Shown in pieces: positions 10,784-22,646 of a stretch of 64,000 nucleotides of DNA. Location: positions 3,224,001-3,288,000 of the forward strand of contig SPDT01000005.1 in NCBI GenBank assembly GCA_008477525.1, given 5' to 3'. The position numbers were made by a program, and so were the translations under genes. Under the pieces are notes generated by a model. That model ran no database searches, was not told the DNA's origin, and worked only from the letters and a program-made list of their open reading frames with translations. The DNA comes from Hypomyces perniciosus (lineage: Eukaryota > Ascomycota > Sordariomycetes > Hypocreales > Hypocreaceae). The number at the start of each line of letters is the position of its first letter. The stretch's first letter is position 1.

Positions 10784-13700
10784 ACGGCATGAACATTTGG
10801 AGGAGAAAGCATCATCAGGGGCGGGTGGTTTGTTGTTGAATTTTATTGTACGATTTGGCCGGCTGTGTTCTGGGAATGGGCACATGGGAAAATGCCGGTG
10901 GGATGAAATGATCTTTACGTGTAGAGTAGGCACCACGAAAAGCGGAATGATAGATTTTCGTCTTGAATGGCATGCTGATCAATTCTTAACCATGGTCTAA
11001 CTGCACTGATGATCGATCACCAAGGATACACTAAGTCTATTCACCCCCTTTCTTCTAATGTTGTGTCTTCGCCACTTGGCTCACCCCCTTCCCCCCCCTT
11101 ATCGAAATTCCAAAACAGATGAAACATGTGCATTTTGCCCTCAGATTAGCTCTCTTAGGTTCTCAACGGCAACCCGCGGCCCGGACCAAAGGTCCTCTCT
11201 CAACCAACGAGTGGAAGAGACTTGTATCGCCGCTGCTGTCTGCAAATTTGGCTTTTTGGTCATTCAATCATCACCGGGTGCACGTTATTTTTCTCCGCTG
11301 AAAAATGACCCCATCCTTCTCCCCTTCTTCCTTCCCACCCCGACACTGATGAATACTCTCCCTCTAGTGAGCTCAGCCTGCTCCGATTGAAAACTATATG
11401 AAATGAAATCTCATGAGCTTCTCTCAGAAAAGAGAGGTGGCTTCTTCAATGTGCGAGTTGTCGGTCATTGCGGCTATAAAATGAGCATTGACAGAAAAAA
11501 AGTAACATCAGGAGAGGGGATGAAAGAAAGGGGAAGGGGAGGGCGCTTGCTCAGATCTCTGTTCTTAGAAGAGTAAGTCCTCTGACTGGATGGCGGGTTC
11601 TTCGTTAGAAGATCCCTTAATCCGACCCAGGCATCTTTAGCTCGGTGATTGTTCATCATCATAGCAAGCGGAACAGAAAAGACTTGAGGAAAGGAGAATC
11701 GGGGAGGAGATAGGGTTGGGAGAACAGTCAGTTGGCCAAATGCTGGAAATGCTGGTCTGGGACTTGGGAATGATGGGTGAAGTCATCAACCTAGAGTTAG
11801 TGAGTATCCTCGCTTGCAACGTCAGACACTGGACTGGAGTTGGGGTCATGGGCTTCATGAGTAGTGAGCAAGCACGAGTGAGGAGAAGGATGTATAGCAA
11901 AACAAACGTCAAAGGAAACAGTGAGCCGATTTCCGCACGAGGGATAGCAATTTTGATCCAAGGGGCACCTGGCGAGGCTGCAAAGGTAGCATAGTATCAC
12001 AAGGTGGGATACAGCGAAACAAGGGAAAGAGGGCGAAAGCGAGTGATGGAGGTTCTGGATCTCGCAGATGGAATGGAGGGCCTGGGAATGGATGCCATAT
12101 GGAGGAGGGGAACAGCAGCTTGTTGAAGAGCTGAAGGAGTTTGTTGAGAATTTGGAACGACGAAAGTTTGGGAGAAAACCAGCTGGAAGAGATGGAGAGA
12201 TCACCTGGATGGTTCGGTGGAGTTGTGGGCAGCTTTGCCAGAGCTCGAGGGGAACAAGCCAAAAACACAGGGAGCCATGTGAGTTCACCCCGAAATCCGT
12301 GGAAGTTGGTCTGGAAGTTGGTCTGGAAGTTGGTCTGGACACTGGTCTGGACGCCGGTCTGGAGGTTGGCTTCGGCGTTGGCTTGGAGGTTGGCCTGGAA
12401 GTTGGGTTGATGAATCCAGTCGTGGGAGTTCACGTTGGCAGAGGTGAAGGGTGCTGTCACAGAGACGCGAAGGGTGACGCGCCTAAATCTAGGCCCATGC
12501 AACTAAGGGGGCTGTTAATTTTCTATGGATACAGCGATAAAAGTTTACTGTGTATGCTTTATCTGAACACTGTGTGCACGTGACTGTATTCACCCGCCCC
12601 GGCCTCTCCCACCTGGCATGCCATAATAATGAGCAACGAAGCCGGGGAAAACATGAGAGTGGACATGATGTAAATACTAATGGAGCTGAAATCCCGTATA
12701 TAATCACCCGTATCCCTTTTCCAGATCCGAAGCAAATGATGATGTACGAGATATGCCACGAATGAAAAGTCGGGGAAGAAACATAGTCGCTTAGTCTTGG
12801 GAGAGGCGTGATGATAACATTTAGAGGACCTGTAACATCAACCAACCGGCCTCCATGGACGTTCATATCTATAGAGGCTTACCATCTGATGCCGAGACTA
12901 AAAGTGTTCGATCGCGTGAAAAGTCACCCTCCAGATTTGGATTGTAGCATCGCATAGTCCTGTTGTCAGCAGTTCTGGGTTGGGAGAGAAGGGATGGCTT
13001 ATGAGGGAAACAACTTTATTCACAATCCCGCCGTGGTCTTCTGGAGTTTTTAAACAAGATTTCCGGTCCCTTGAAATAGTAGGGATGTTTTTGATGACTT
13101 GGGAATATCTCCTTCAAAGTATTCCATGAGTATATCTCCGTGTATTGTTGAGCAGCACATATACTTCTTTACCATGAACGAGGTATGCAGTCATGCTAGC
13201 ACATTGTTGGGTTGGGTCACCAGCATGAATATGACACTGACTCTCCTACAATGGAAGACCCAATAAGAGGCCATATCGAACATCCACAGAATACAAGCGT
13301 CAATTACGTGCTGGCCAATTTCTAGCCGTGAGACTCTAGGATGATCAAGTTCACATATGTCTTGTTTCGGGTTGTTATCCCTTAAGAGTACACTTTGATA
13401 GCAGACCCAAGATGAGTTCCTCGAACTAATCGTTTCAAAACCTTGTCGGGTAGGCCTATGAGGGGAAAATTGTTGGTGGATTGTTACCTCATCTTGTCCT
13501 GGGGGTGGATTAACCTCACAGGCAGATTTGCCTGATGACTTTAACTAGAACTGCCAACAGAGTAATCGTACGGACAAGACCTAGCCACTACCGAACACAT
13601 TAGACGTCAAATTGATGGGAGCAATAGTTCTGTGGTGGTAGATTGCAGGCCTGTGGATCGACAACAGATTTGACTGCATCGTGTTTCTTCTCCAGTTGCA

Positions 13701-14008
13701 GTGATCGTGAGGCGTCAATCGATACGGAGAATATTGGTGAATGGAAGTGTCGTGGGGAAAAAAGGCAATGGAGGTGTGGATAAGGAGCCGCCACAGGGAT
13801 AATCCTGGTTGTGATCTGTGGCTTAAAATGTGGCTAGTAATAATCTCCCAGCCACATTCGAACTCCAGACAAGGCTGCAGAAAAGCCCCAACAAGCAAGC
13901 TGAACGAAACAAGACGACACAACACAACAAGCGAGAGGCGGAAGGTGTGCAGCCACTCCCTCAAAAGATCCCGTTTCAGTACTTCAAGTTTATCCGAATC
14001 TCCTCAAA
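10784..14008. other. 3.2-kb intergenic region without a convincing protein gene
   Basis: Long stretch between wbp1 and isy1. It has pyrimidine-rich patches (about 11,050-11,100 and 11,310-11,370), several poorly supported ORFs of 60-200 codons without family features, and the 12-bp tandem repeat listed separately. It could hold long UTRs or a non-coding transcript. No tRNA-like cloverleaf was noticed. Confidence 0.5.
12297..12415. repeat. 12-bp tandem repeat (GGTCTGGAAGTT-type), about 9-10 imperfect copies
   Basis: Direct reading shows consecutive units GGTCTGGAAGTT, then degenerate ones (GGTCTGGACACT, GGTCTGGACGCC, GGTCTGGAGGTT, GGCTTCGGCGTT, GGCTTGGAGGTT, GGCCTGGAAGTT). The period is a multiple of three, so on the minus strand it is read as a tetrapeptide N/S-F/V-Q-T/A inside an open frame of 197 codons (11909-12502). 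That frame is otherwise unlike known proteins. Confidence 0.85.
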
Positions 14009-14799
14009 ATGGTCAGTTCTATACGAGTAACGCAGCTTCTGCTAGCTGTGCTAATTCTTCCTCTTAGGCTCGAAACTCGGAAAAGGCCCAGTCTATGCTC
14101 TTTCGCTTCCGCGAAGCACAAGCAGCAGACCTGGGCATTATCGATGCCGGACGCACACGCCGCCCCAAGATAATCACAGAGGTCGACTCCATCCCGTCCT
14201 GCGAGAGATGGCGTGGCCAGGTTCTCAAAGAGATCTCCCGCAAGGTCTCTCGGATCCAGGACCCCGTGTTGAGCGACTACCAGATCCGCGATCTCAATGA
14301 TGAAATCAACAAGCTGATGCGCGAGAAGCACATGTGGGAGGTGCAAATACGGAATTTAGGCGGGCCAAACTACATGAGAGGAGGCGGCAAGATGTACGAC
14401 GAGCAGGGAAGGGAAATACCCGGTGGAGGCAAAGGCTACAAATATTTCGGAAGAGCACGGGACCTTCCAGGTGTGAAGGAGCTATTCGAAGCAGCAAAGG
14501 CCAAAGGGCCAGACGAGAAACCGTTGGAAGAGAGCAAGGAACTGAGAAAGATGGTGGACGCGGCGTACTACGGCTACGCACCCAACGAGGAGGACGATGC
14601 GCTTTTGAGATATGAGGCGGAAAAGGAACGTCAAGCTGTTGAAAATCTGCTCAAGACAGGACCACAAGACCTTCCCGAGGGCTGGGAACCGTTACCCGGG
14701 GACACTGGAGATGGTCAGGGCTGGGTATTACCAACGCTTGAGGAGGTCCAGGAGGAATTGATTGAGAGGAGGAGACGGAAACTGCTGGATCAGCTTTGA
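14009..14799 (+). CDS. isy1: Pre-mRNA splicing factor Isy1
   Basis: Isy1 is a component of the Prp19-associated (NineTeen) complex in the catalytically active spliceosome. The first coding exon is only the ATG (14009-14011), followed by a 56-bp intron 14012-14067 (donor GTCAGT, acceptor CTTAG) and exon 14068-14799. The product is 244 residues and starts 'MARNSEKAQSMLFRFREAQA', the diagnostic Isy1 N-terminus; the ATG exon is required to give it. Further motifs are 'CERWRGQVLKEISRKVSRIQ', 'DYQIRDLNDEINKLMREK', 'QIRNLGGPNY', 'KGYKYFGRARDLPGVKELF' and the C-terminal 'LPTLEEVQEELIERRRRKLL'. The middle has a variable acidic linker. The length is slightly shorter than the relatives I recall. Neighbours give no functional link. 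Confidence 0.95.
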
Positions 14800-16955
14800 C
14801 TATGGGCCACAACTTTTCGAGTCGGGGCTGGTGAACACACACATATGGATGGGGGAAAGTGAGATGCTGGACAACTAAGGGATAACTGGGACGCCAATCA
14901 TCGACGACTAACAACGTCAACTTCCCTGGGGGCAATTCCAAGAGAGAATGCACCCTGTTCAGGAATGAAATATAAGCTGAATGGTCCATCCATCAAGACT
15001 GGCCAGGAAAATCTCCTTGCCAAACGAAAGAGGTTGGGTTCGCCAGTGGAGCACGTCGCTGGCGAGACTCTCGATAGAGCAGCATGCGGTATGCTGAAGA
15101 AACCGGGCTGCTCAGTGGAAAGCCAATTGGGAGGAGACGAGTTCTGTTGATCGAGCCCACATCTGAGCACACTCGAGGTTCACTCTCTGGCGTGGCTTGC
15201 GAAAAGTTTCGAAGGATCTCTGGCTGGGTCCAATCCTTGGGCTGTTTCTTTCATGAATTACTACTGCTACTGGAGAAAGCTCTAGGTCAGCTTGGCAATT
15301 GTCTAGGATGCTGTGACGACTTTGAGCAAGCACTCTTAATCTTGCACATCTGGATTTGGATGGATAGGCGTCTGTCTTACTTCACATGGAGAATGGAACG
15401 TGTAATACTATCTGGATATGGGGTGGAGGATATGCGCCGACATGGCGGTGTGACAGCAGCATTACTTACATTACATACCTTGCCGAGGAGCTCCATGCAG
15501 TTACTCGTAGCTTTTTTTTTTTCCACGCGCAGGTTCGCTTCCATGATGTCTTGTGCTACTCGTACTCCGTATCAGTACTATTCAGCTGAGACAGCGGGAA
15601 CGGACGGCAGTTGTCCAGTGTCCTTCACTGCACTAATACATAATAGCACCTGGAGGGGTTTCCGTGTGATGGCGGCGCTTTGAAGCTGAGCTCGATCAGG
15701 TCGCATCAAAGGCCCGTGGACTCGCACCTCACAAAGTCATGGGAAATGTCAACTGACGAAACGCCATGACCTTGCATTACTAGTTTCAGGGGCGCCTGAC
15801 AGCGCTAGATCGCACATGGCAGCGTGTTTCAAACGGCTATGCAAGGATTAGTAGACAGAGGGTTGCATAGGTACTGTCAGTGTCAGTCCCCTGATATCGC
15901 CATACGGGTACTGTTGTTATGCGTCCAGCATCAGAGCTGAATTTTGCTCATGTCCACGATATTAATCGATTCACCGGAGGAGAGATTACTTACGCACAGA
16001 GTATTATAACCTTGTGTCAAGTTCTTGGCTTCGACGTTGGCTGAGAACCGCAGATCGTCATCACGGTCCCGGGCTTCTGGGGCTCCCAAACGGTATAGCG
16101 TTACTGGACCGGCCGCTGTGGAGAGGCCTAAGAGACCCCCCTACGAGTAGGCTTTTTCTCCTCTCAGGGCTCTCAGGGACCCCCTGGCCTGCCAATAGCG
16201 TCAACTGAGAGACGGCTTCATTAACTTCATTTGGTCTCAGCCCTTTTTTTTAAACATTAACAAATTGCGACACGCGATGCTACGATCCACCTGCCGCCCC
16301 TGGCTAGAGCTCCTCCTCCTCGTACTGCGCGCGCCAATTCGTGTTCTATGCGGAAGAGAGAGGGACTTGAAGGAAAAAAAAAGGCCGAGGAGGTACGGAG
16401 CAGTATTTCTTGCTACTACTGCTAGCGGTACTCTATCATACCCAGTAATAGTAGTGCTCCGTACGGAGTATTACTATCCCGCAATACCTATAGTCAGGCT
16501 CCTTGCCTAACTCTTCTTATCTCTCGAGGCTTTCTGTCTGTCTGTCTTCCCCTCGACGACGACTGCCCCTCGTTCTCCCTGCCATGTTTGTTTGTGTCGA
16601 GCCGGACACGTCCACTCCTTTCCTGCGGATTCTCTTGACTTGAAGTCGTCGACTCGACTGCACTCCGGCGGATTTTCGCTACCATCTGGACGAATTCTTC
16701 CCATTAAGCCATTGGCCATTGTTGACGCAACTTGCGGTCGAAGGCGCCCTTTGGAAGTGGGAACAGAGAACCTCAGCATTTCTGACGATTGTACGGAGTA
16801 TATAGATCGCCGTTTTGTTTACTCCATATTGCCTGGGCGACAGCTTTCGATTTAACACCCCTCCGGCCAGATTGGCAGCCAGCGCGCATTGTGTACAGAG
16901 TCATAGCCAGCCAGCTGGCCATTCTGAGAATACGAAAAAACCATTCGTTCTCTAT
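14800..16955. other. 2.1-kb intergenic region with repeated TACTCCGTA-type motifs
   Basis: Region between isy1 and the proline-rich gene. It holds TACTCCGTA at 15563-15571, TACGGAG at 16394-16400, a palindrome CTCCGTACGGAG at 16457-16468 inside a longer imperfect palindrome, and TACGGAGTA at 16792-16800. A 199-codon open frame at 15084-15683 has no recognisable features. A pyrimidine-rich stretch (about 16,505-16,625) probably belongs to the promoter and leader of the next gene. Confidence 0.5.
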
Positions 16956-17023
16956 GTAAGTTTCACTGATATTGAACTAGTGAACTGCCATTGTGGAAGC
17001 TCAAATGCTAACGGAAAACGCAG
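16956..17023 (+). other. 5'-UTR intron of the proline-rich gene
   Basis: Donor GTAAGT at 16956, a perfect branch site TGCTAAC near 17006-17012 and acceptor CGCAG ending at 17023, only 25 bp before the ATG at 17049. All three signals fit well, so a spliced leader exon upstream is likely. Its transcription start is not visible. Confidence 0.7.
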
Positions 17024-17048
17024 CTTGGCCGCACATATCCGGCCCAAG

Positions 17049-19311
17049 ATGGTTTCTATATTCGGCCTCAGGTTTGGAGGCGACAAGAAGAAGTCACCGT
17101 AAGAAACCAGAAGACTCGCTTTTCAGACTGCCACCGCGGTTCACTAACGTAGCAAAACTTAGGAGCAAGCAACCCGACAAGAAGCCAGCGCCCCAACAGC
17201 AGCAGCAACAATGGAACCACACTGATCAGGCCCAGTCTGGCAAGGGCCAAATCTTTGCGCACGAATTATCTCGACCTGAACGACCGCCCTCGCGACCCGG
17301 TACTTCGCATTCCACGACGTCGCGCAACACCAATTGGCGCACCACTTTCAAGGATATGAAGGCAACGTCGTCCATGGTCGATCTCTCGGCAACAATGCGT
17401 CGACCCAGTACGGGCAGCCTACGCCAGCCCATGGGAGAGGCTAGTGGTGCGAAGCCATGGATGAGGTCTACTGCTGGTTCGGTGAGTCTGGCGACGCCGG
17501 ATAGTAATGCGCCACGAGTAGGGACACCGGGAAGGCCTACAGGAGCTCAGAAGGAATGGGTGAACCCTCTGGACGTGCATTTTGGCAAGGACCCTGCCAG
17601 CGCTGCTAGACCTGGGACTCCGAGCGGAGCAAACGGGAAAGCACTCAAGAGCCCCCTGGGTCAGATTGAATTTGGTGTCCGAAGAGAGCAGGATCACGAG
17701 GACGCTGACTTTGGTGAACCTGGTCCTGACGTAGGAATTGGAGGGGGCGGGTATCCATCACCACCACGGTCTATTGAGGGCGGAGAGCAACGACCTCCAT
17801 TCTCCCCGAATGGCTTCAGTAGCCGAAAGAATACATCCGACACCCTTGGAACCGTTGACAAATTCGGCCCTGCGCCGCTTCCCAGCCCATCTCCATCTGG
17901 CCCCAGTACAAATGATGAGCGATGGGAGCCACCTGTCATCCGGAATGTGCAAGCCAAGCGGGATACGTTGACGTTCCTCTCCCCACGCAGACGCAGCTTC
18001 GCCATGGCGATTGAGGAGGCGGATAGAGAGAGGCACAGGCTACAGCAGCACCCGGTGGAAGGGTTTGCGGGCAATTTTTCCGACTTCGACTTTGGAGACA
18101 GCGTCGCGAAGCCTGCTGCGCCGTTTGTGACCCCTATATTCACGAGTCCTGTTGGTACGTTGGGCATAGAGTTAGTGCAAAGCCCAATTCAGATGACGGA
18201 ACCGAATCCGTTTAAGGAGGATGAGGCAGGTGGCAAGAATCGAGACATGAGCGATCTCAGCGAAACCGTTGACACGAAATCACCACAGCAGCAGCAGCAG
18301 CATCAGGTGCCACAACAATTTCAACACAGTTCGCAGCTATCTATGGAAGGACCATCTGGAACCACCTGGCCGTCTCCTTCAAGAGGAGCCCCAATCCCGA
18401 CGCTAAAGGAAGCGCCTCGACAGGACATTCAAAGCCCTCCTGCTCCAGTCGAGGTAAATCAAGAGCCTGGCACTAGTCCCTTTGGACATGCTCCGCCCAA
18501 GGGCTTCAATTCGCGGATGACATCTGACGCCCGTGCTCGTGGGCCTCCCCAGCCTCTACGTCCTGCAGCGCTGTCTGGTCTGGCACCCCGAGTTGACAGC
18601 ATAACGCATAGTCCCCGGAGCCCGTATGGCCCGCCTGCTACAGAGAACAGCTATATCCGCACTGGTGAGGCCCCTCGGCCACCACTAGATCGGCCACCGC
18701 TGGATCGGCCATTGCCAGATCGACCACTGCCAGAGCGACCTCTGCCAAGCCCCTTTGTCTCCAAAACACCACTGGAGGGTGAGTTTCCTGTTATGAAGGG
18801 ACTTCCCAGAGGACGACAGCCACCTCGCTCGCCTACGGAAGAACAAGGAGGTCACTCCCTACCCTCATGGGGTGGTGTGGGCTTCGACCGCTCTGAGCCA
18901 CGACACTCCGCGATCCCAGCGCCGCTCACACCCTCAAAGCGGCAACCAAATTCGCCCACTTGGACATCCACGCCCACTACTGCGACGGCTCCACGCATTC
19001 CTAGTCCCACTTTCCCATCCCTTGAGATTGCTATCTCAGGCACGAGCGGGGAATTCGCCAAGACCTTTGATATATCGTACGACCTCCCTCTTCCTCATCC
19101 GTCACCCATGTTGAGCGAATTCTCCGCCTTCAATCCCAGAAGCCCTAGCATACTGGGAAGCCCTATGCGCGTCGAGGCCAAAAAAGCTCCGCCACGACCA
19201 GCACCAGTTACTCTGCCGCCGTTATTCCAAAAGGATAAGAGCCCGTTGATACCAGACGGGACAAACCCGTCTATGAGGTCGAATATGGAGGTCCACTCCG
19301 ATTTCATCTAA
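17049..19311 (+). CDS. Disordered proline/serine-rich fungal protein of unknown function
   Basis: Two coding exons: 17049-17098 and 17163-19311; intron 17099-17162 (GTAAGA...TTAG). The product is 732 residues. It starts 'MVSIFGLRFGGDKKKSP', a short basic conserved-looking N-terminus that fixes the start: the longer upstream open frame has no better ATG and would ignore the intron. The rest is low complexity: a Gln run near residue 30, a second Gln/His-rich run near residues 390-400, and a short repeat of the form P-L-D/P-R-P near residues 520-545, with many SP/TP sites that suggest phospho-regulation. No catalytic domain, membrane span or signal peptide is visible. I do not recognise a function; a scaffold or signalling adaptor is possible but unproven. 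It runs convergently towards the CysA-type gene. Confidence 0.8.
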
Positions 19312-19804
19312 ACTCCTTTTCTCTATTTCTTCGTTTTTCTCTATTGTATTTTTAAATAACGACGAAGGCAGCTTAGCAGCCGATGATGCGGAGTAAAGGA
19401 ATCGGACTGGTTTATCCCAAAAGAAAGGAGATCTTGCCGAACACTCGTTTGTACGCTTGTACATATGTTTTATTCCTTTGTGTATTCTCTTGTTTGAGTC
19501 TTTGTAGAATGGATGGGGGCTGCACTAGGTATAGGTTGTGGGTGAGGATCTTGTAAAAATACAGCATTGGGCGGTAAAAATGATGTGATAGTTTTGTACA
19601 ATTAATCAAGAAATTGCACATGCTTTATTGGAAGAGGCAGACCACAGTATAATTATTCACGTCACACGCAGAGATTTTATTGTGGCCTTTAAAGCTGACA
19701 TCATAAATAACTACCATTTTATATCAGGCCTCTTTTTCTCTCCCCAAATCACAAATCATCATACTCTAAATACTGTCGGAAATGGAGGGCCCAACTCACA
19801 GCCC
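19312..19804. other. Convergent intergenic region
   Basis: About 490 bp between two stop codons facing each other. It is AT-rich and probably contains both 3' UTRs and polyadenylation sites. I see no gene. Confidence 0.6.
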
Positions 19805-21418
19805 TCAGTTCAAGAACAGCTTCAAGTTCCCGCCCACATTCTTCAAATCCAACAAAAAGGTATCATGTCCAAACAAACTCGTCTCCTCGCTCAACTCCAC
19901 ATGAGTCACATTCCTATTCCCCCCTAAGCGCAACGACTCAGCGATTTCTCTTTGCTGCCACGCGGGGAACAAGATATCGCTCGCCACGCCCATGACCAGC
20001 GTGGGGATATCGCGCACGGGCGATAGCCCTAGGACTAGATCGGCGGGAGGACGTGAGGATCCGGGGACCTGGGGCTCTCCTGGCGTGTCGATTTGGGACT
20101 CGGGTTGTTCTTCGTAGGGCTCCGTGGGTAGGGTAAGACTGCATTGCAAGTCCTGGGGGGTAAGTGTCCCCAAGGCGATGTCTTTCTCGCGCGAGGATCG
20201 CCGGGTGAGAGAGGATAATTGGTTCTCGCGGCCGAGGTCAAAAAGGTCCATTGCTTTGCTCACGTAGAGCAAGCTGTTCGGATCGTAGTTGAGACACCAC
20301 TTCTCACCCGCATGATCCAAATACGTCTCAATCAAGAAATCTGGACACAGCGCCGGCGGCTTGCTCGAGTCGGCTCTTCTTCTACCGAACCGCTGCTCCC
20401 ACTCTGGTCCCGAGCGGTACGTCACGGTAGCAATCTCCCGTGCAAGCTTCATCCCTGCGTGCGGAGGAACCTTGCCGTAGTAGAACCCGCGGTTCCAGTT
20501 TGGATCCATCATGAGGACCTGGCGCTGGGTGTGTCTCATGGCGATGCTGTAGGGATGACTCCTTGCGCAGCCGCTGATGGTGGCGATGCGACCTACGCGC
20601 GATGGGAACAGAACGCCTGCGGCGAGGGATTGCATGCCGCCCATGCTGGATCCGACGCTGGCGTAGAGCTTTTCCACGCCGAGGTGGTCCAGGAGACGGA
20701 ACTGGGCGCGCACCATGTCCTCCATGGTCAGGATGGGGAAACGCGTGGCGTAGCGCTCGCCGTTGCCTGGGTCGATGCTGCCCGGACCAGTTGAGCCGTA
20801 GCAACCGCCGATGACGTTGGTGCAGATGATGTGATACTTGTCTGTGTCTAGCGGAGCTCCGGGGCCGATGAACTTCTCCCACCAGCCTGGCGCGGGATTG
20901 CTCTCCGTAGAGTGGGCATGCGACGACGCAGAAAGGCCAGTGTGGAGGAGAATGACGTTGGATTTGTCGCCGTTCATCTGACCCCAGGATTCGTAGGCAA
21001 TGTTGAATTCCGGGAGGATGCCGCCCCAGTCGAGAAGAAAGGGTTTTTTGCAGTGGTAATGGAGTGTCTCGCCGGATGTGTATGACGGCTCCGGGCCGCT
21101 GCTTGAACCGGGGGAGCCGGAGCCGGTAGCAGTAGCGGCGCCGAGTTTAGCGGACCTGCTCTCCATGGCGTCTAGACAAGGGAAGGCCATTGCTGGGTTT
21201 GAAGCAGCTCCGGACTTGCGGGCAGCGGAGGAGTGGAACTGATGATGCCGTGCTGCGGCGCCATGGTGATGGCTCCGGCTCCGGTCTCGGGTCTGGGAAT
21301 AGGATTGTAGGAGGAGCGCAGCACTGCGACTTGAAGAAGAAGAAGATGGTGATGATAATGATGATATCGCATTGGGCAGCCGACGAGCTGCGGCCTTTAG
21401 AGGCCTTTGCGACCTCAT
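19805..21418 (-). CDS. cysA: Mitochondrial homoserine/serine O-acyltransferase, CysA type
   Basis: Alpha/beta-hydrolase-fold acyltransferase of the MetX/homoserine O-acetyltransferase superfamily; it acylates serine or homoserine on the way to cysteine/methionine. Single exon, 537 residues. The N-terminal 75 residues are rich in Arg, Ser and Ala with few acids, a likely mitochondrial presequence. Catalytic features: oxyanion/substrate segment '[14 protein letters not shown]' (about 204-217), nucleophile Ser258 in 'GSSMGG', Asp in '[11 protein letters not shown]' and His in '[10 protein letters not shown]' near the C-terminus. The '[14 protein letters not shown]' form resembles the A. nidulans CysA (serine O-acetyltransferase) and fungal/bacterial serine acyltransferases more than classical Met2. 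Substrate and acyl donor (acetyl- versus succinyl-CoA) remain inferred. A low-complexity insert lies before '[18 protein letters not shown]'. Confidence 0.88.
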   Translation of the reverse strand: MRSQRPLKAAARRLPNAISSLSSPSSSSSSRSAALLLQSYSQTRDRSRSHHHGAAARHHQFHSSAARKSGAASNPAMAFPCLDAMESRSAKLGAATATGSGSPGSSSGPEPSYTSGETLHYHCKKPFLLDWGGILPEFNIAYESWGQMNGDKSNVILLHTGLSASSHAHSTESNPAPGWWEKFIGPGAPLDTDKYHIICTNVIGGCYGSTGPGSIDPGNGERYATRFPILTMEDMVRAQFRLLDHLGVEKLYASVGSSMGGMQSLAAGVLFPSRVGRIATISGCARSHPYSIAMRHTQRQVLMMDPNWNRGFYYGKVPPHAGMKLAREIATVTYRSGPEWEQRFGRRRADSSKPPALCPDFLIETYLDHAGEKWCLNYDPNSLLYVSKAMDLFDLGRENQLSSLTRRSSREKDIALGTLTPQDLQCSLTLPTEPYEEQPESQIDTPGEPQVPGSSRPPADLVLGLSPVRDIPTLVMGVASDILFPAWQQREIAESLRLGGNRNVTHVELSEETSLFGHDTFLLDLKNVGGNLKLFLN

Positions 21419-22646
21419 GATGAATGTGTTTTAAGTGAAGTGAAGTGAAGTGAAGTTGTTAGGAGCCGGGCTGTCGGATGAGGTTTGTAAGCCAAAGCCG
21501 GACTGTCGGCCTGTGGCTCCTCTCGCACACCATTTCACGTGTTTTGGAATTCCACCATAGGAAATCTGCCGGTTTCCAACGATTCAACATGACAACCTCA
21601 TCTATTGAACGAGGCTCTTATTTTCCAGCGGCTAATCTAACGTGAGATGTCACGCCATATTCTTAATGTTAATAACACATGCTCCGCATATAGAACACGT
21701 CACGCTCAAACAAGCCAGGGAGTAATTCCACGAATACGAAGTAGAGTCTGCCTCTTTCACTTCACACATGCCTGCACACATGTTCGCTTCCCTGACAGCT
21801 GTGCGCGAACCATGCCGGCTATGCGAACGAACCATGTAAGCGGCCAGGCAGGTCTAGGCAGCCTCGCGCATGAAGACATTGTATCTCGTAATCGTATTTT
21901 GGGCTCGGCGCCTGATATGTCCCTCGCGTGTGTTTATTGGCCTCTTGAGGGTACAATTATAAGCGATGTCAGGTCGTAATTATGGCCTCATGGACGGCCG
22001 TCGAGATCTCAGGCAATGTGAGTTTGTTGGCAAGCGATTGGAGGATTGATTCTTTGTAAGAACCAACATGCATAGGGCTGTCAACGACTGCAAAAGTTCC
22101 ACATCTAGAAGGGGATGAACGCCTCGAGGCGAACACGGCGCTTCAACCGAAAGGGGGTATTGACTGGTGCATGGGCATGGGCAGAGTGCTGCCTAGGTGT
22201 AGCAACAGGGGTGGTTTTTTCAAGGGCAGGTCAACTGTCATGAAGATGGAATTGGAAAGGAAAAGAAATCAGTCCCAATATTCAGTGTCATGTATCGGAG
22301 GAATGTTGTTTTGTTCTGTCTGTAGCAGTTTCTCTTCATTTCGAATAAAGGCCATGGTCCGTAACAGTGTCTTTTTGTAAATGCCTACCTAGGTAGTAAT
22401 AATAATTGTGGTTGGTTATAGGCAGACCTGTACTTCGAACAGAGTATTAGGTAAGGTACCTCTCTAAGTGGTAATATACGCGACGCGGCGCGTTTCATCG
22501 GAAGTTAATGGACCGACGTCACCGCTCGTCCCAAATCCAACATGTAAACAAACAAATCGAAACAACACTCCTTTCCCACATTGACAACATCTGGTATCGA
22601 AACTCTTTTGACCACGTATGGCGTCTCTTTTCGTCAGAGTCCCGAG
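21419..22646. promoter_or_regulatory. Divergent intergenic region, promoter of the CysA-type gene
   Basis: 1.2 kb between two divergent starts. Immediately upstream of the CysA-type ATG is a short tandem AAGTG run (21433-21455, about 4.5 copies). Nothing else was recognised. Small open frames of up to about 110 codons here lack family features. Confidence 0.5.
21433..21455. repeat. AAGTG microsatellite in the leader/promoter of the CysA-type gene
   Basis: Four and a half consecutive copies of the 5-bp unit AAGTG, starting about 15 bp from the start codon on the transcribed side, so it is likely inside the 5' UTR. Confidence 0.8.

Noticed and set aside
15084..15683. 199-codon plus-strand frame as a gene
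   Set aside because: No recognisable motif, unusual composition (Leu/Trp clusters), no intron or promoter support; more likely chance openness in intergenic DNA.
16993..17162. N-terminal extension of the proline-rich protein read continuously from 16,993
   Set aside because: It would read through two well-formed introns (16956-17023 and 17099-17162); the ATG at 17049 with splicing gives a better N-terminus.
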